Assembly (NCBI GenBank): GCA_023823795.1
Contig: CP085710.1
Location: 1,638,001-1,702,000 of the forward strand
DNA: 64,000 nucleotides
Source: Bacillus sp. F19
GTDB taxonomy: Bacteria > Bacillota > Bacilli > Bacillales > Bacillaceae
Direction of reading: 5' to 3'
The position numbers were made by a program, and so were the translations under genes. Shown here in pieces: positions 25,043 through 32,568 of this stretch (position 1 is the stretch's first letter; each line of letters begins with the position of its first letter). The notes beneath the pieces were generated by a model. The model worked only from the letters and a program-made list of their open reading frames with translations. It made no database searches and was not told the origin of the DNA.

Positions 25043-25198
25043 ATGAAAAAAATAGTTATGGGCATCACTGCAGGGATTTTTTCTTTAGCATTTGCAGCGG
25101 GAGTTGGATTGTTTTCTGAGCCGGATCATCCGAAGATTGTATCGGAGCCAGATCATCCGAAAATCGTTTCAGAACCAGATCATCCGAAAATTGTATAA
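25043..25198 (+). CDS. Putative pro-pheromone with three SEPDHPKIV repeats
   Basis: A 51-residue ORF with RBS AAGGGAGAG and ATG 20 bp after the regulator gene. Residues 1-24 form a secretion signal (MKKIVMGITAGIFSLAFAAG...), and residues 25-51 are three perfect tandem copies of SEPDHPKIV ending at the stop codon. The three 27-nt units differ pairwise at four or five positions, all synonymous, so selection has kept the peptide and not the DNA. Position, size and layout are those of NprX/Phr-type precursors; the S-x-P-D start recalls NprX (SKPDIVG, from memory). The mature peptide is presumably released by extracellular proteases, possibly the neighbouring subtilisin. The precise mature form is unknown. 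Confidence 0.85.
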   Translation: MKKIVMGITAGIFSLAFAAGVGLFSEPDHPKIVSEPDHPKIVSEPDHPKIV

Positions 25199-25212
25199 AT
25201 CAGAATTTGAAG

Positions 25213-25245
25213 GCAGTGCATCTGACAAGGTGCATTGCTTTTTTT
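25213..25245 (+). terminator. Terminator after the peptide gene
   Basis: GCAGTGCA / TGCATTGC (with G-T pairs) followed by seven T. Confidence 0.75.
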
Positions 25246-25333
25246 GCGGATGAATTTTTTAATTTGGCTGTTTTTCACGTTGATTGGGAGACTATCGGAG
25301 GGAATCTTGAGACATCTAAATGGACTAAAGATT

Positions 25334-25424
25334 AATTCCGATACTTTGAAAGATAATTCCAAGACTTTCCGGATTAATTCCGGGACTTTGAACAATAATT
25401 CCGATACATTCGTATTGAATTCCG
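25334..25424. repeat. 21-bp periodic AATTCC repeats
   Basis: AATTCC recurs at 25334, 25355, 25376, 25397 and 25418, exactly every 21 bp, with diverged sequence between (ACTTT is also mostly conserved). The stretch is noncoding. The same 21-bp period with an AATTCG core builds the array at 61-62 kb. The rest of the 25246-25594 gap shows nothing identifiable. Confidence 0.8.
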
Positions 25425-25594
25425 CACAAATGTGAACAAAACAGATTTCCTCTCCATCTGAACAGTCGATTCTGTTTTTATCTGAATGTTCTGTCAAAAT
25501 AGCCGATGAACAATATATGAGCCTAATTTCACATTGGAAATCAGGCTGATATGGGGAATATTGTCTATTTTTCAGATTAGAGGGGGCACATAAG

Positions 25595-26177
25595 ATGAAG
25601 CGATTAAAAATAAGGAAGCCAAGAGAGAAAAAGCGCTTTGCATCATTTTCTTTAAAAGGGAAGCTGCTGGGCAGTTTTTCGGTTATTATTGTGCTCAGTC
25701 TTTTGATGGCGGCGTTTAGTATGATCGGTTTCAGCATGGTTAACAGACAGACGAAGCAGATTGTGCAGGAGGACATGCAGCCGCTTCTTGCGGAAGGGAA
25801 GCTCAGTGACAATATTACACAGCGTGTATCTTTAATCAGAGCATATTTTATTTATGGAAAAGATGAATATAAAGATCAGTATTATGAGCTGACCGAAGAA
25901 AGTCAGGCGCTTCAGAAAAAACTGCTTGCTCAAAGTGATAACCCGAAAAGCCGCGAATTAATGAAAAAAAGTGCTGAATGGGAAGAAATCATTGAAGATG
26001 AAGTCATTAAAAGCTTTGATTCTGGAATGAGGGTAACAGTGAACCAGGACGCTCCGGGGATGTGCAGAATCTTGCGGATGAGCTTACAGAGGGGTTTGAT
26101 TCTCTCGCAACAATGCGGATTCCTTATCTGACTTGTCCGGAAAACTGAGCAGGCTCGTCAATCGTTTTCAATTTTAG
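25595..26177 (+). pseudogene. Methyl-accepting chemotaxis protein, internally deleted
   Basis: The N-terminus is a normal chemoreceptor: a positively charged start, a TM helix (LLGSFSVIIVLSLLMAAFSM), and a helical ligand domain (MQPLLAEGKLSDNITQRVSL). After about 150 residues the frame shifts, and fragments QNLADELTEGFDSLATMRI and LSGKLSRLVNRFQF follow, the latter resembling a receptor C-terminal tail. The second TM, HAMP and the whole signalling hairpin (roughly 350 residues in normal receptors) are absent. It cannot signal. Confidence 0.75.
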
Positions 26178-26185
26178 ACACCAAT

Positions 26186-26222
26186 AAAATGAGGGGCTGA
26201 CAACCGCCCTTCACTTTTTATT
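26186..26222. terminator. Terminator shared by MCP remnant and tnrA
   Basis: TAAAATGAGGGGC pairs imperfectly with GCCCTTCACTTTTTA; it lies at the 3' ends of two convergent genes and overlaps the last codons of tnrA. Confidence 0.55.
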
Positions 26223-26540
26223 GCGAAAATGAAATTGTGCATTTAACTGGCCTTCGAGCATTTTTTTGCGGTAATCGGGATTGCTGCGCATTTCTTTTTT
26301 TCGCATTTCTTTTAAGATTTCATTTGTTTGTACGCCATCTTCCCGTTTGTTTGCAATCTCCATGAGCCTTTCCACATCGGAAAATGAATATTTTCTTGTA
26401 CCCCTTGTTGTTCTTTGAGGCGAAATTAAACGTCTTTCCTCATAATAACGGATCTGTCTTAATGATAAGCCTGTTAGTTCGCTGACAATTCCAATTGAAA
26501 TGACTTTTTTGTCTTTATATGAGTGGTCGTGCTGTTCCAT
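26211..26540 (-). CDS. tnrA: Nitrogen-control regulator TnrA (MerR family)
   Basis: A 109-residue protein almost superimposable on B. subtilis Tnr[41 protein letters not shown], the winged helix [20 protein letters not shown], and the C-terminal glutamine-synthetase-binding tail [14 protein letters not shown]. TnrA activates and represses genes under nitrogen limitation and is captured by feedback-inhibited GlnA. The start is ATG 26540 after GGGGTGG; the frame is open to 26573. Two perfect TnrA boxes lie just upstream, so autoregulation is likely. Confidence 0.96.
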   Translation of the reverse strand: MEQHDHSYKDKKVISIGIVSELTGLSLRQIRYYEERRLISPQRTTRGTRKYSFSDVERLMEIANKREDGVQTNEILKEMRKKEMRSNPDYRKKMLEGQLNAQFHFRNKK

Positions 26541-26607
26541 ATTTCCACCCCGCACATTAGATTCTTTTTCCAATTATACCTCACCCTCACCGGGGAAAGT
26601 GAAGTTT

Positions 26608-26668
26608 TGTGAGGAAATCTAACATGATTTGTAAGAAAAAAGAAAATAACGTGTGAGGTTTGTTGACA
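26608..26668. promoter_or_regulatory. Two TnrA/GlnR boxes
   Basis: TGTGA-N7-TAACA at 26608-26624 and TGTGA-N7-TGACA at 26652-26668 both fit the TnrA/GlnR consensus TGTNA-N7-TNACA without mismatch. They are 44 bp apart, in the divergent region between tnrA and the small gene at 26729. Confidence 0.85.
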
Positions 26669-26728
26669 ATAATGCTGATATTTCATTTGCTTCTTATTAA
26701 ACTAACAGTAAGAGAAGGAGGAGACAGC

Positions 26729-26884
26729 ATGGACATGAAGAAGGCAGCTGAAATTGCCAAAAAAATCGTTGAATTAGATGTAAGGAGGGATGAGATGCTT
26801 GAGGATCTCCAGACCGTTATCGGGAAAGATGCTTATGAATTTCTCCGTTTTGTGCAAAACGGCTTCTTAAAAAAATCATCCTGA
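26729..26884 (+). CDS. ykzB: Small TnrA-linked protein (YkzB-like position)
   Basis: A 51-residue helical protein, MDMKKAAEIAKKIVELDVRR then DEMLEDLQTVIGKDAYEFLR. The start at 26729 has a strong RBS, AAGGAGGAG; the frame is open to 26660 without another. It is divergent from tnrA with TnrA boxes between, the position of ykzB (also about 50 residues, as I recall) in B. subtilis. The symbol rests on synteny, not on a sequence match I could verify. Function unknown. Confidence 0.65.
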   Translation: MDMKKAAEIAKKIVELDVRRDEMLEDLQTVIGKDAYEFLRFVQNGFLKKSS

Positions 26885-27142
26885 TTGACTGCTGAGCGGA
26901 TAGGAGGAATAGCCTGCCAAAAATTGATTCAGCCCATCGATGTATTCCTCTGTGAATAAAGAGGTTACATCACCAAAGCGATCCAGTTTTGTTTCATAAG
27001 CACATATAAAAAGAAGCTTTTTATCAGGAATTGAAAGGCGTGCGAAAAAGAGCTGCTCATGTTTTGGTTCAAGTGTATTAAGAAAGTAAATGTCTTGATT
27101 ATGCTGATTTCTTCGGAATGCTGCCAGCCGAATGTGCTTCAC
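26876..27142 (-). CDS. Hypothetical protein
   Basis: An 88-residue frame with a GTG start (27142) and RBS GGGAGATG. Its sequence (MKHIRLAAFRRNQHNQDIYF, KKLLFICAYETKLDRFGDVT, EYIDGLNQFLAGYSSYPLSS) is protein-like with no low complexity, but I do not recognise a family. Its 3' end overlaps the end of the small gene at 26729 by 9 bp in convergent orientation. Confidence 0.6.
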   Translation of the reverse strand: MKHIRLAAFRRNQHNQDIYFLNTLEPKHEQLFFARLSIPDKKLLFICAYETKLDRFGDVTSLFTEEYIDGLNQFLAGYSSYPLSSQSG

Positions 27143-27294
27143 TGTTTCATCATCTCCCAGAGCGTTTTAGAAACTAGTGTCGACCATTTACATCTTTTTA
27201 ACACATGTCAGTGAAATTTTACACGTTCTTAATTGAAGAGCAACAATTAACGTGTAGAGTGAAGAGAGAACAAATAGAAAGGGGAAACGAGAAA

Positions 27295-27480
27295 ATGAGT
27301 AAATTATTTCAAAAAGCATTGGAAGATCAAAGAGCCTTTTACTGCAAGAAACTATTAGCTCTTTGCATCTATAATCAAGAAGTTTTGAGCAGCATGACGC
27401 TGTCAGAATTAAAAAAGGAATACCATTATTTTTATAACAATATCCCTTTAATCAAGCTTTCACATAAAAAGTCTGTATAA
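27295..27480 (+). CDS. Small FbpA-like protein
   Basis: A 61-residue basic protein, MSKLFQKALEDQRAFYCKKL then LALCIYNQEVLSSMTLSELK and KEYHYFYN. The layout (short helix, K-K-L-L-x-x-x-I-Y, then [LM]TLSEL-KKEY) recalls the Fur-regulated basic protein FbpA family, small chaperone-like partners in the iron-sparing response. I see no convincing Fur box, so the call is tentative. Start chosen after AAAGGGGA; the frame is open to 27205. Confidence 0.5.
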   Translation: MSKLFQKALEDQRAFYCKKLLALCIYNQEVLSSMTLSELKKEYHYFYNNIPLIKLSHKKSV

Positions 27481-27995
27481 GCGTGAGTTCAGAGTGCTTA
27501 TAAAGAAAGCATTCAGTGTGCATGTGACCTTGTCTTTATTGGGGCTAGGAGGAACTTTTTCGGAGGCAAATTGATCTAGTGCCTGCTGTTTTCGATAAAT
27601 TCAATGAATAAGAAAGCCTCGGTTCAAAGTCGAGTTCTTCTCCGGCTTTTTTTCTTGCGGGAGAGGCATCACTTCAATCTGCACGCCAAATATGATCGAA
27701 GCAGCTTCAGCGCATCCTATCCTAGCCCTTATTGGAAATCCATCTATATTCTCCTCAAGTAAAATCCCTCACCGATCTGCAAAAATCAATTTTTGCTATA
27801 AAAATAAAGCGGACAACATAGTCGTTATGATTGAAGTGACTTTCCAAGGCTTACAAACGATGAATTCTTCTTTATCAATCATTTAAAAGTATTTCTTCTA
27901 CGTTCTTCCACATCAGTTCGCCTGCAGAAAATAGCCTCCGCTTAACATTGTGTGTTAAAATAATGAAAAGATATGAAGGCAGGAGCTAATTGGGT
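27481..27995. other. Gap with a possible decayed gene on the minus strand
   Basis: Read on the minus strand, 27900-27660 gives protein-like fragments, MIDKEEFIVCKPWKVTSIIT and EENIDGFPIRARIGCAEAAS, interrupted by at least two stops. No family recognised. Around 27615-27655 there is a weak hairpin followed by seven T that could terminate the upstream small gene. Nothing else is evident. Confidence 0.3.
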
Positions 27996-28595
27996 ATGAA
28001 ACTTGCAGGTATCGTTTTAGCCGGCGGGCAATCACGCCGGTTTGGGTCAGATAAAGCCATAGAACCTTATAAAAACAGCACTTTTTTAGAGCTTGCACTA
28101 AAGAATTTGAAAGCGGTAACAGAAGTTGTGGCAGTCATCGGGCGAATGGCTTGTTCTGCTGAAAACGTTCAATATATCTTGGATAACGCCAAATATAGGG
28201 GGATGGGTCCTCTCGCTGGACTGTATACAGCAATGAAAGAGGTTCAGGCAGAATGGTATCTTGTACTGGCATGCGATATGCCGCTTATTGATCAGGATAT
28301 TCTGGCAGCTCTGCTATCTGGCATAAATGAAAAACATCCTGCAGTTATTCCTGTCATTGATGGAAAATATCATCCTCTCTGTGCTTTGTATCATTGCACT
28401 GTTTTACCTGAGATTGAGAGATTATTAGATCTTAAAGAATTAAAAATGATGACTCTGTTGGACAAGTTAAATCCCGTCTATTTAAATGAATCGAATTTTA
28501 AGAATCCCGTCCGTTTTGCCAATATGAATAAAAGAGAGGATTTAATGATTTTAGGAGAGCAGTCACATGAAAATTCAAATCCAGGAGTGGGGTAA
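27996..28595 (+). CDS. mobA: Molybdenum cofactor guanylyltransferase
   Basis: The 199-residue protein starts MKLAGIVLAGGQSRRFGSDK, the nucleotide-binding motif LAGGxSxRxGxDK of MobA, and has the metal-binding VLACDMPLI and the later GKYHPLCALY. MobA transfers GMP from GTP to Mo-molybdopterin. The ATG at 27996 is preferred because AGGAG lies ten bases upstream; a TTG six bases earlier is too close. No other molybdenum cofactor genes are nearby, so it is an orphan in this window. Confidence 0.93.
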   Translation: MKLAGIVLAGGQSRRFGSDKAIEPYKNSTFLELALKNLKAVTEVVAVIGRMACSAENVQYILDNAKYRGMGPLAGLYTAMKEVQAEWYLVLACDMPLIDQDILAALLSGINEKHPAVIPVIDGKYHPLCALYHCTVLPEIERLLDLKELKMMTLLDKLNPVYLNESNFKNPVRFANMNKREDLMILGEQSHENSNPGVG

Positions 28596-28778
28596 TCATA
28601 GGACCGGAATGAGTCCTCAATACAGTTCAAATCCAGAAATCGGGCAGGCCTAATTGAATCCTATGAATCTGGTAAATCAAAAAAGAAACTACTTCAAAAA
28701 ACACAGGATTGATAGTAGAATAAATAGTAGAACTGTGTGAATCTTAAGACATTTAAAGAATGTTAAAGTAAGAGGGCG

Positions 28779-29243
28779 ATGAGAATGATGTCTTATACAG
28801 ATGAAGAACTTGAACTTGCACTCAATTTATTTAAAACGTTTGCAAGGGCTTTTAAAAGTGTGTCAGAGCACTCCATCCGCGACAGCAAAGAACACGGCTT
28901 TAATCCGACGGAGTTTTCAGTGCTTGAACTGCTTTACACGAAGGGCCCGCAAAAGCTTCAGCAAATCGGTTCAAGACTGCTGCTTGTAAGCGGCAATGTC
29001 ACCTACGTGATTGATAAGCTTGAAAAAAATGAATTTATTTACCGTGAACAAGATCCTAAAGATAAACGGTCTGTCTATGCGAAGCTGACTGAAAAAGGAC
29101 AAACCTACCTGGATGAAATCTACCCGATTCACACGCTAAGAATGGCACGCGCATTTTCCGGACTATCAACAGAGGAACAGCAGCAGCTCATGGCCTTGCT
29201 GAAAAAAGCAGGCGTTCATAGCCAGCATTTATTGTTTCGTTAA
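28779..29243 (+). CDS. ykoM: MarR-family regulator (YkoM-like)
   Basis: A 154-residue MarR protein: GFNPTEFSVLELLYTKGPQK, the recognition helix region (LLLVSGNVTYVIDKLEKNEF), wing (REQDPKDKRSVYAKLTEKG) and the C-terminal dimerisation helix. The NPTEF-x-VLELLY pattern is shared by YkoM/MhqR-type regulators. Synteny with the tnrA-ykzB-ykoL-ykoM segment of B. subtilis supports the name. No cysteine is placed as in OhrR, so it is more likely ligand- than peroxide-sensing. Targets are not evident. Confidence 0.8.
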   Translation: MRMMSYTDEELELALNLFKTFARAFKSVSEHSIRDSKEHGFNPTEFSVLELLYTKGPQKLQQIGSRLLLVSGNVTYVIDKLEKNEFIYREQDPKDKRSVYAKLTEKGQTYLDEIYPIHTLRMARAFSGLSTEEQQQLMALLKKAGVHSQHLLFR

Positions 29244-29458
29244 AAATCCCGCAGATGCCGGGAAGACTAATGAAGTTTTTTTAGGACAAGATCAAACAAT
29301 ATTTACAGCAGTGTGAGAATTCTAAATGAAATCATATATTATGAACCATACATTTCCCAGGTTGAAAATTTTGGGGATTTTTACGAGCAAAAGCTCAATC
29401 ATTTGATATAAAAAGGGAATAAATGGATAACAGCTGAAGAAAAATGGTCATAAGTTAT

Positions 29459-29490
29459 AAAGAATGCCGATTAATCTTGGCATTCTTTTT
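29459..29490 (+). terminator. Terminator
   Basis: AAAGAATGCC / GGCATTCTTTTTT hairpin, between convergent genes. Confidence 0.7.
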
Positions 29491-30015
29491 TATTTTTTTC
29501 TATTCTTTTTTTGCAAGAAAGAAATCCAAACAAGACTGCTTACTCCCGCAATAAACAAATGAAGAGCTGCAAATGAAAAAAATCCATGAAACGATACAAC
29601 AAAGTCTTTCTGCAGCAGGAGAAGCTGAACAATCAGCAAGCCTCCGATATGATCCCGTGCAGCATCCGAAAACCAGCCAGGCTGAAAATAATACGTCGTA
29701 AAATAAGTTTTCCACCAGTAGTGCTCGTATATTTCTAAATACAAAAATAGGACTTCTATAGCGGATATGCAAAAACTGACCAGCAGCATGACCGGAACAT
29801 CTAATTTGTAAAAGGCGATGACGGCAGCGGACATCGGCACAATCATAACCTGACTGATAAGCGAGCCAAATGTGCTGTCGAAGAAGGGCGCTGCGAAAAC
29901 CTCAGGCTTATACGTGTATGATTGTAAGAAAACAAAAATGAGAATTTCAAACAGGTAAGCAAGACCTGCATTGAACGTATTTGTTTTAACCTGGTTACTT
30001 GCCGATTCTTTTCAA
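29490..30015 (-). pseudogene. Small integral membrane protein, frameshifted at its start
   Basis: An open frame runs from 30011 down to 29490 and encodes about five hydrophobic helices (FNAGLAYLFEILIFVFLQSY, DVPVMLLVSFCISAIEVLFL, WKTYFTTYYFQPGWFSDAA). There is no start codon except an internal ATG at 29846 that would remove the first helices. A TTG at 30015 followed by AAAA instead of AAA would give MKESASNQVKTNTF and then the full protein if one A were removed. So either a one-base insertion broke the gene, or this is a sequence error. Family not recognised. Confidence 0.55.
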
Positions 30016-30097
30016 ATTCTTTCTAATATAAGCGATTTACTTTCCATATGAGCAAGATTGCTGTCTTTTTTCCTTTGACCGCCTAATTAAAGAGGTG

Positions 30098-31936
30098 TTA
30101 CTGCTTATTTTTCTCTATAAAATCTAATACCTGCTGAATCACTTCATCCTGAGGCGAAGTGAAGTAATCTTGAAATGGACAGCCCTTTTTAATCCGCTCT
30201 GCTACATAATCCATAGTAAACTGATTAACCTTCAGATCTTGCATCACCTCATCCCAGAATAAAGGGGCCGCTGCATATGCACCCTCAGGATTCCCTCTGA
30301 CAGAATAGGGCGCAATGATCGTTTTTCCTTCAGCATGTTGAATGTAGTCGACATACAGCCTGTTTCCGCGGTTCTTTTTAAGCCGTTCGATCGTATACAA
30401 TTCTGGGAATGCATTGACTAAGTAATCCGCAATAAAGGATGTAAACTTTTTTGTCTGGTCATATGAAAACCGATTATTGGTAATGGGAATATGAATTTGT
30501 ATTCCTTTTCCGCCTGATAGTTTTGGGAATGAAGCAAGTCCGAATGAGTCAAAGAGCTTGCGCATTTCGAGCGCTGCTGAGACAGCCAAGTGAAAATCAG
30601 TCCTCGATGGAGGATCTAAATCAAAGACAATTTCATTCGGACAAGAGGAATTAAAAGTCTGGAAAGGGATATGAAATTCCAGGGCGAGCTGATTTCCAAG
30701 CCAGATCAAGGTTGAGATGTCGTTGCACATGATATAGTCAATTCCATCCTGCTTTGCGGTTTCCACAAACTCAGGCGCATAATCCGGGCAATTTTTTTGA
30801 TAAAAGGCTTCATCAGAGGTTCCGTGCGGATATCGAATAACGGTGAGAGGTTTATTTTTCAAAAAAGGAAGCATATAATCAGAAACCCCCACTAAATAAG
30901 CCAGATAGTCTGTTTTCGTCCGCAGGGGACTTTCCCACAGCGGTTTATCAGGATGTGTGATCTGGACATCTTCGTGAAACGAAACAGCATTAAGCTTCAG
31001 CTGCTCCCAGGTGCATTCATGCGGGGAAAGATCGAACCTGAAGGCAGAAAAAGAGGGCTCACGCAGCTGATTTTTATAGAACTCCAGAAATTGCAGCTCC
31101 ACGCAGATCGCAGGGGAAATCGTGATCCATTGTGAATCCTCGCTATCCTTATTTTCCTTTAGAATCTTAATTAAAGAGTCACGGTCAGCCCCCTCCAGCC
31201 CGTGAGAAAAAACACCCGCGTCTATCACATTCTCTCCTTTGAAAACACCCGCTTTAAAATACCCATTCTTCTTGTCATATCCTATAATGAAAAACAAAGC
31301 ATATTTGTAATTTTTTATTTTCAGCCAGGACTTCGTGCGCACCCCGGCCTCCCACTTGCTTTTATGTTCTTTTGCAATCATTCCTTCCGCGTCAAATGCA
31401 CGAATGCCTCTCCATAAAGTCTCATGGCTCGCATAGGAAGGAACGTATTGGATGAGCTGATTGCTCTTACGGGGTTCAAGAGGCAGACCGCATGCAGAAG
31501 CGATGTTATTTAAGAGCGTTTTTCGTGAAAGATAGTCATGAAAAGCTGTTTTTTCCTGCTTGCATTCAAGAAGGTCAAAAATTAAATACTGGCATGGATT
31601 TGTTTCTGCCTCTAGATTGATCTTTTCTTTGGCCCTCAGCCTTCCGCGCTGCTGAATGACTTCAAAGGATGCTTTATATGGATTTTTTAATGAGACAAGC
31701 TCGCCGTCAAACATGCACGGCATAAATTCTTTCAGCCTGTCAAAGATAGATTGGACAGCGTTCATGATTTCGGGGAAAAGAGCGCCTAAATCTTTCCCAT
31801 TTCGGCTCGTAAACGTGATGCCTTCTTCTGAAATGGACAAAATTGCCCTGAATCCATCATACTTGACTTCATAGCTCCACTTTTCTCCTTCAGGTATTCC
31901 TGCTGAAAGTGTTGGAAGCATTGGTTTAACATACAT
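30098..31936 (-). CDS. ligD: ATP-dependent DNA ligase D (ligase + polymerase)
   Basis: The 612-residue protein equals the length of B. subtilis LigD (YkoU). The N-terminal ligase domain has the nucleotidyl-lysine motif EVKYDGFRAI (Lys25) and SWLKIKNYKYALFFIIG with an OB fold. The C-terminal primase-polymerase domain (about 320-600) has VFDLDPPS (metal-binding Asp pair), LSGGKGIQIHIPI and IIAPYSVRGNPEGA. The nuclease domain found in mycobacterial LigD is missing, as usual in Bacillus. With Ku it repairs double-strand breaks by end joining, chiefly in germinating spores. The ku gene lies upstream on the same strand, separated by an opposite-strand gene. Confidence 0.95.
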   Translation of the reverse strand: MYVKPMLPTLSAGIPEGEKWSYEVKYDGFRAILSISEEGITFTSRNGKDLGALFPEIMNAVQSIFDRLKEFMPCMFDGELVSLKNPYKASFEVIQQRGRLRAKEKINLEAETNPCQYLIFDLLECKQEKTAFHDYLSRKTLLNNIASACGLPLEPRKSNQLIQYVPSYASHETLWRGIRAFDAEGMIAKEHKSKWEAGVRTKSWLKIKNYKYALFFIIGYDKKNGYFKAGVFKGENVIDAGVFSHGLEGADRDSLIKILKENKDSEDSQWITISPAICVELQFLEFYKNQLREPSFSAFRFDLSPHECTWEQLKLNAVSFHEDVQITHPDKPLWESPLRTKTDYLAYLVGVSDYMLPFLKNKPLTVIRYPHGTSDEAFYQKNCPDYAPEFVETAKQDGIDYIMCNDISTLIWLGNQLALEFHIPFQTFNSSCPNEIVFDLDPPSRTDFHLAVSAALEMRKLFDSFGLASFPKLSGGKGIQIHIPITNNRFSYDQTKKFTSFIADYLVNAFPELYTIERLKKNRGNRLYVDYIQHAEGKTIIAPYSVRGNPEGAYAAAPLFWDEVMQDLKVNQFTMDYVAERIKKGCPFQDYFTSPQDEVIQQVLDFIEKNKQ

Positions 31937-32012
31937 GGCAATCGTCCTTTTTCATTCTTTTTTACTTACTATTTCTCATACGGATACTATTTATGAAAGG
32001 GAGCGTTTCAAC

Positions 32013-32546
32013 TTGAATAAAGCTGTTTTTCTAGACCGCGACGGCGTCATAAATGAAGTTTTGACTGACCGTGTCAAATTCGTCAATCATCCATCTCAGC
32101 TATATCTTTTAGAAGGGGCGGCAAAAGCTGTAAGCCTTCTCTATAACAAAGGCTTTACCATTTTTGTCGTGACGAATCAGGGAGGGGTGGGGCTTGGATA
32201 TATGAAGGAGGAGATGCTGCAGAGGATTCATCAAAAGATGATTAAGGAAATTGAACAAGAAGGCGGCCGCATACATGAGGTTGCTTATTGCGCCCATGCT
32301 CCGTACGCAGGCTGCAGCTGCAGAAAACCCGAGCCTGCCATGATTACAACACTTGCTGAGAAATATGGAATCAATTTAGAGCACAGTTACATGATCGGCG
32401 ACCGTGATGTCGATATCCTCGCAGGGAAAAGCGCGGGTGCAAAAACAATTTTAATAGGTTCCGCTGATCACGGTGCGGATTATTGTTTTGATACGCTGCT
32501 TGAAGCGGCATATTGGATCATAAAGAAAGAAGAAAACCTCGTTTGA
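32013..32546 (+). CDS. HAD-IIIA phosphatase (GmhB/HisB-N like)
   Basis: The 177-residue HAD phosphatase has the nucleophile motif AVFLDRDGVINEV, motif II FVVTNQGGVGLGYM, the Zn-loop CAHAPYAGCSCRKPEP, and motif III/IV MIGDRDVDILAGKSAGAKT. This is the D,D-heptose 1,7-bisphosphate phosphatase / histidinol phosphatase group. No heptose or histidine genes are near, so its true substrate is open. Start: TTG 32013 after AAAGGGAG; the frame is open back to 31935. It is inserted between ku and ligD on the opposite strand. Confidence 0.88.
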   Translation: MNKAVFLDRDGVINEVLTDRVKFVNHPSQLYLLEGAAKAVSLLYNKGFTIFVVTNQGGVGLGYMKEEMLQRIHQKMIKEIEQEGGRIHEVAYCAHAPYAGCSCRKPEPAMITTLAEKYGINLEHSYMIGDRDVDILAGKSAGAKTILIGSADHGADYCFDTLLEAAYWIIKKEENLV

Positions 32547-32563
32547 CCTGACGAGGGTTTCTT
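32533..32563. terminator. Bidirectional terminator
   Basis: AACCTCGT / ACGAGGGTT hairpin between the convergent HAD phosphatase and ku genes. Confidence 0.65.
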
Positions 32564-32568
32564 TATGA

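Noticed and set aside
28567-28653. 28-codon ORF overlapping the end of mobA.
   Set aside because: No RBS of its own and no sign of a MobB-like protein.
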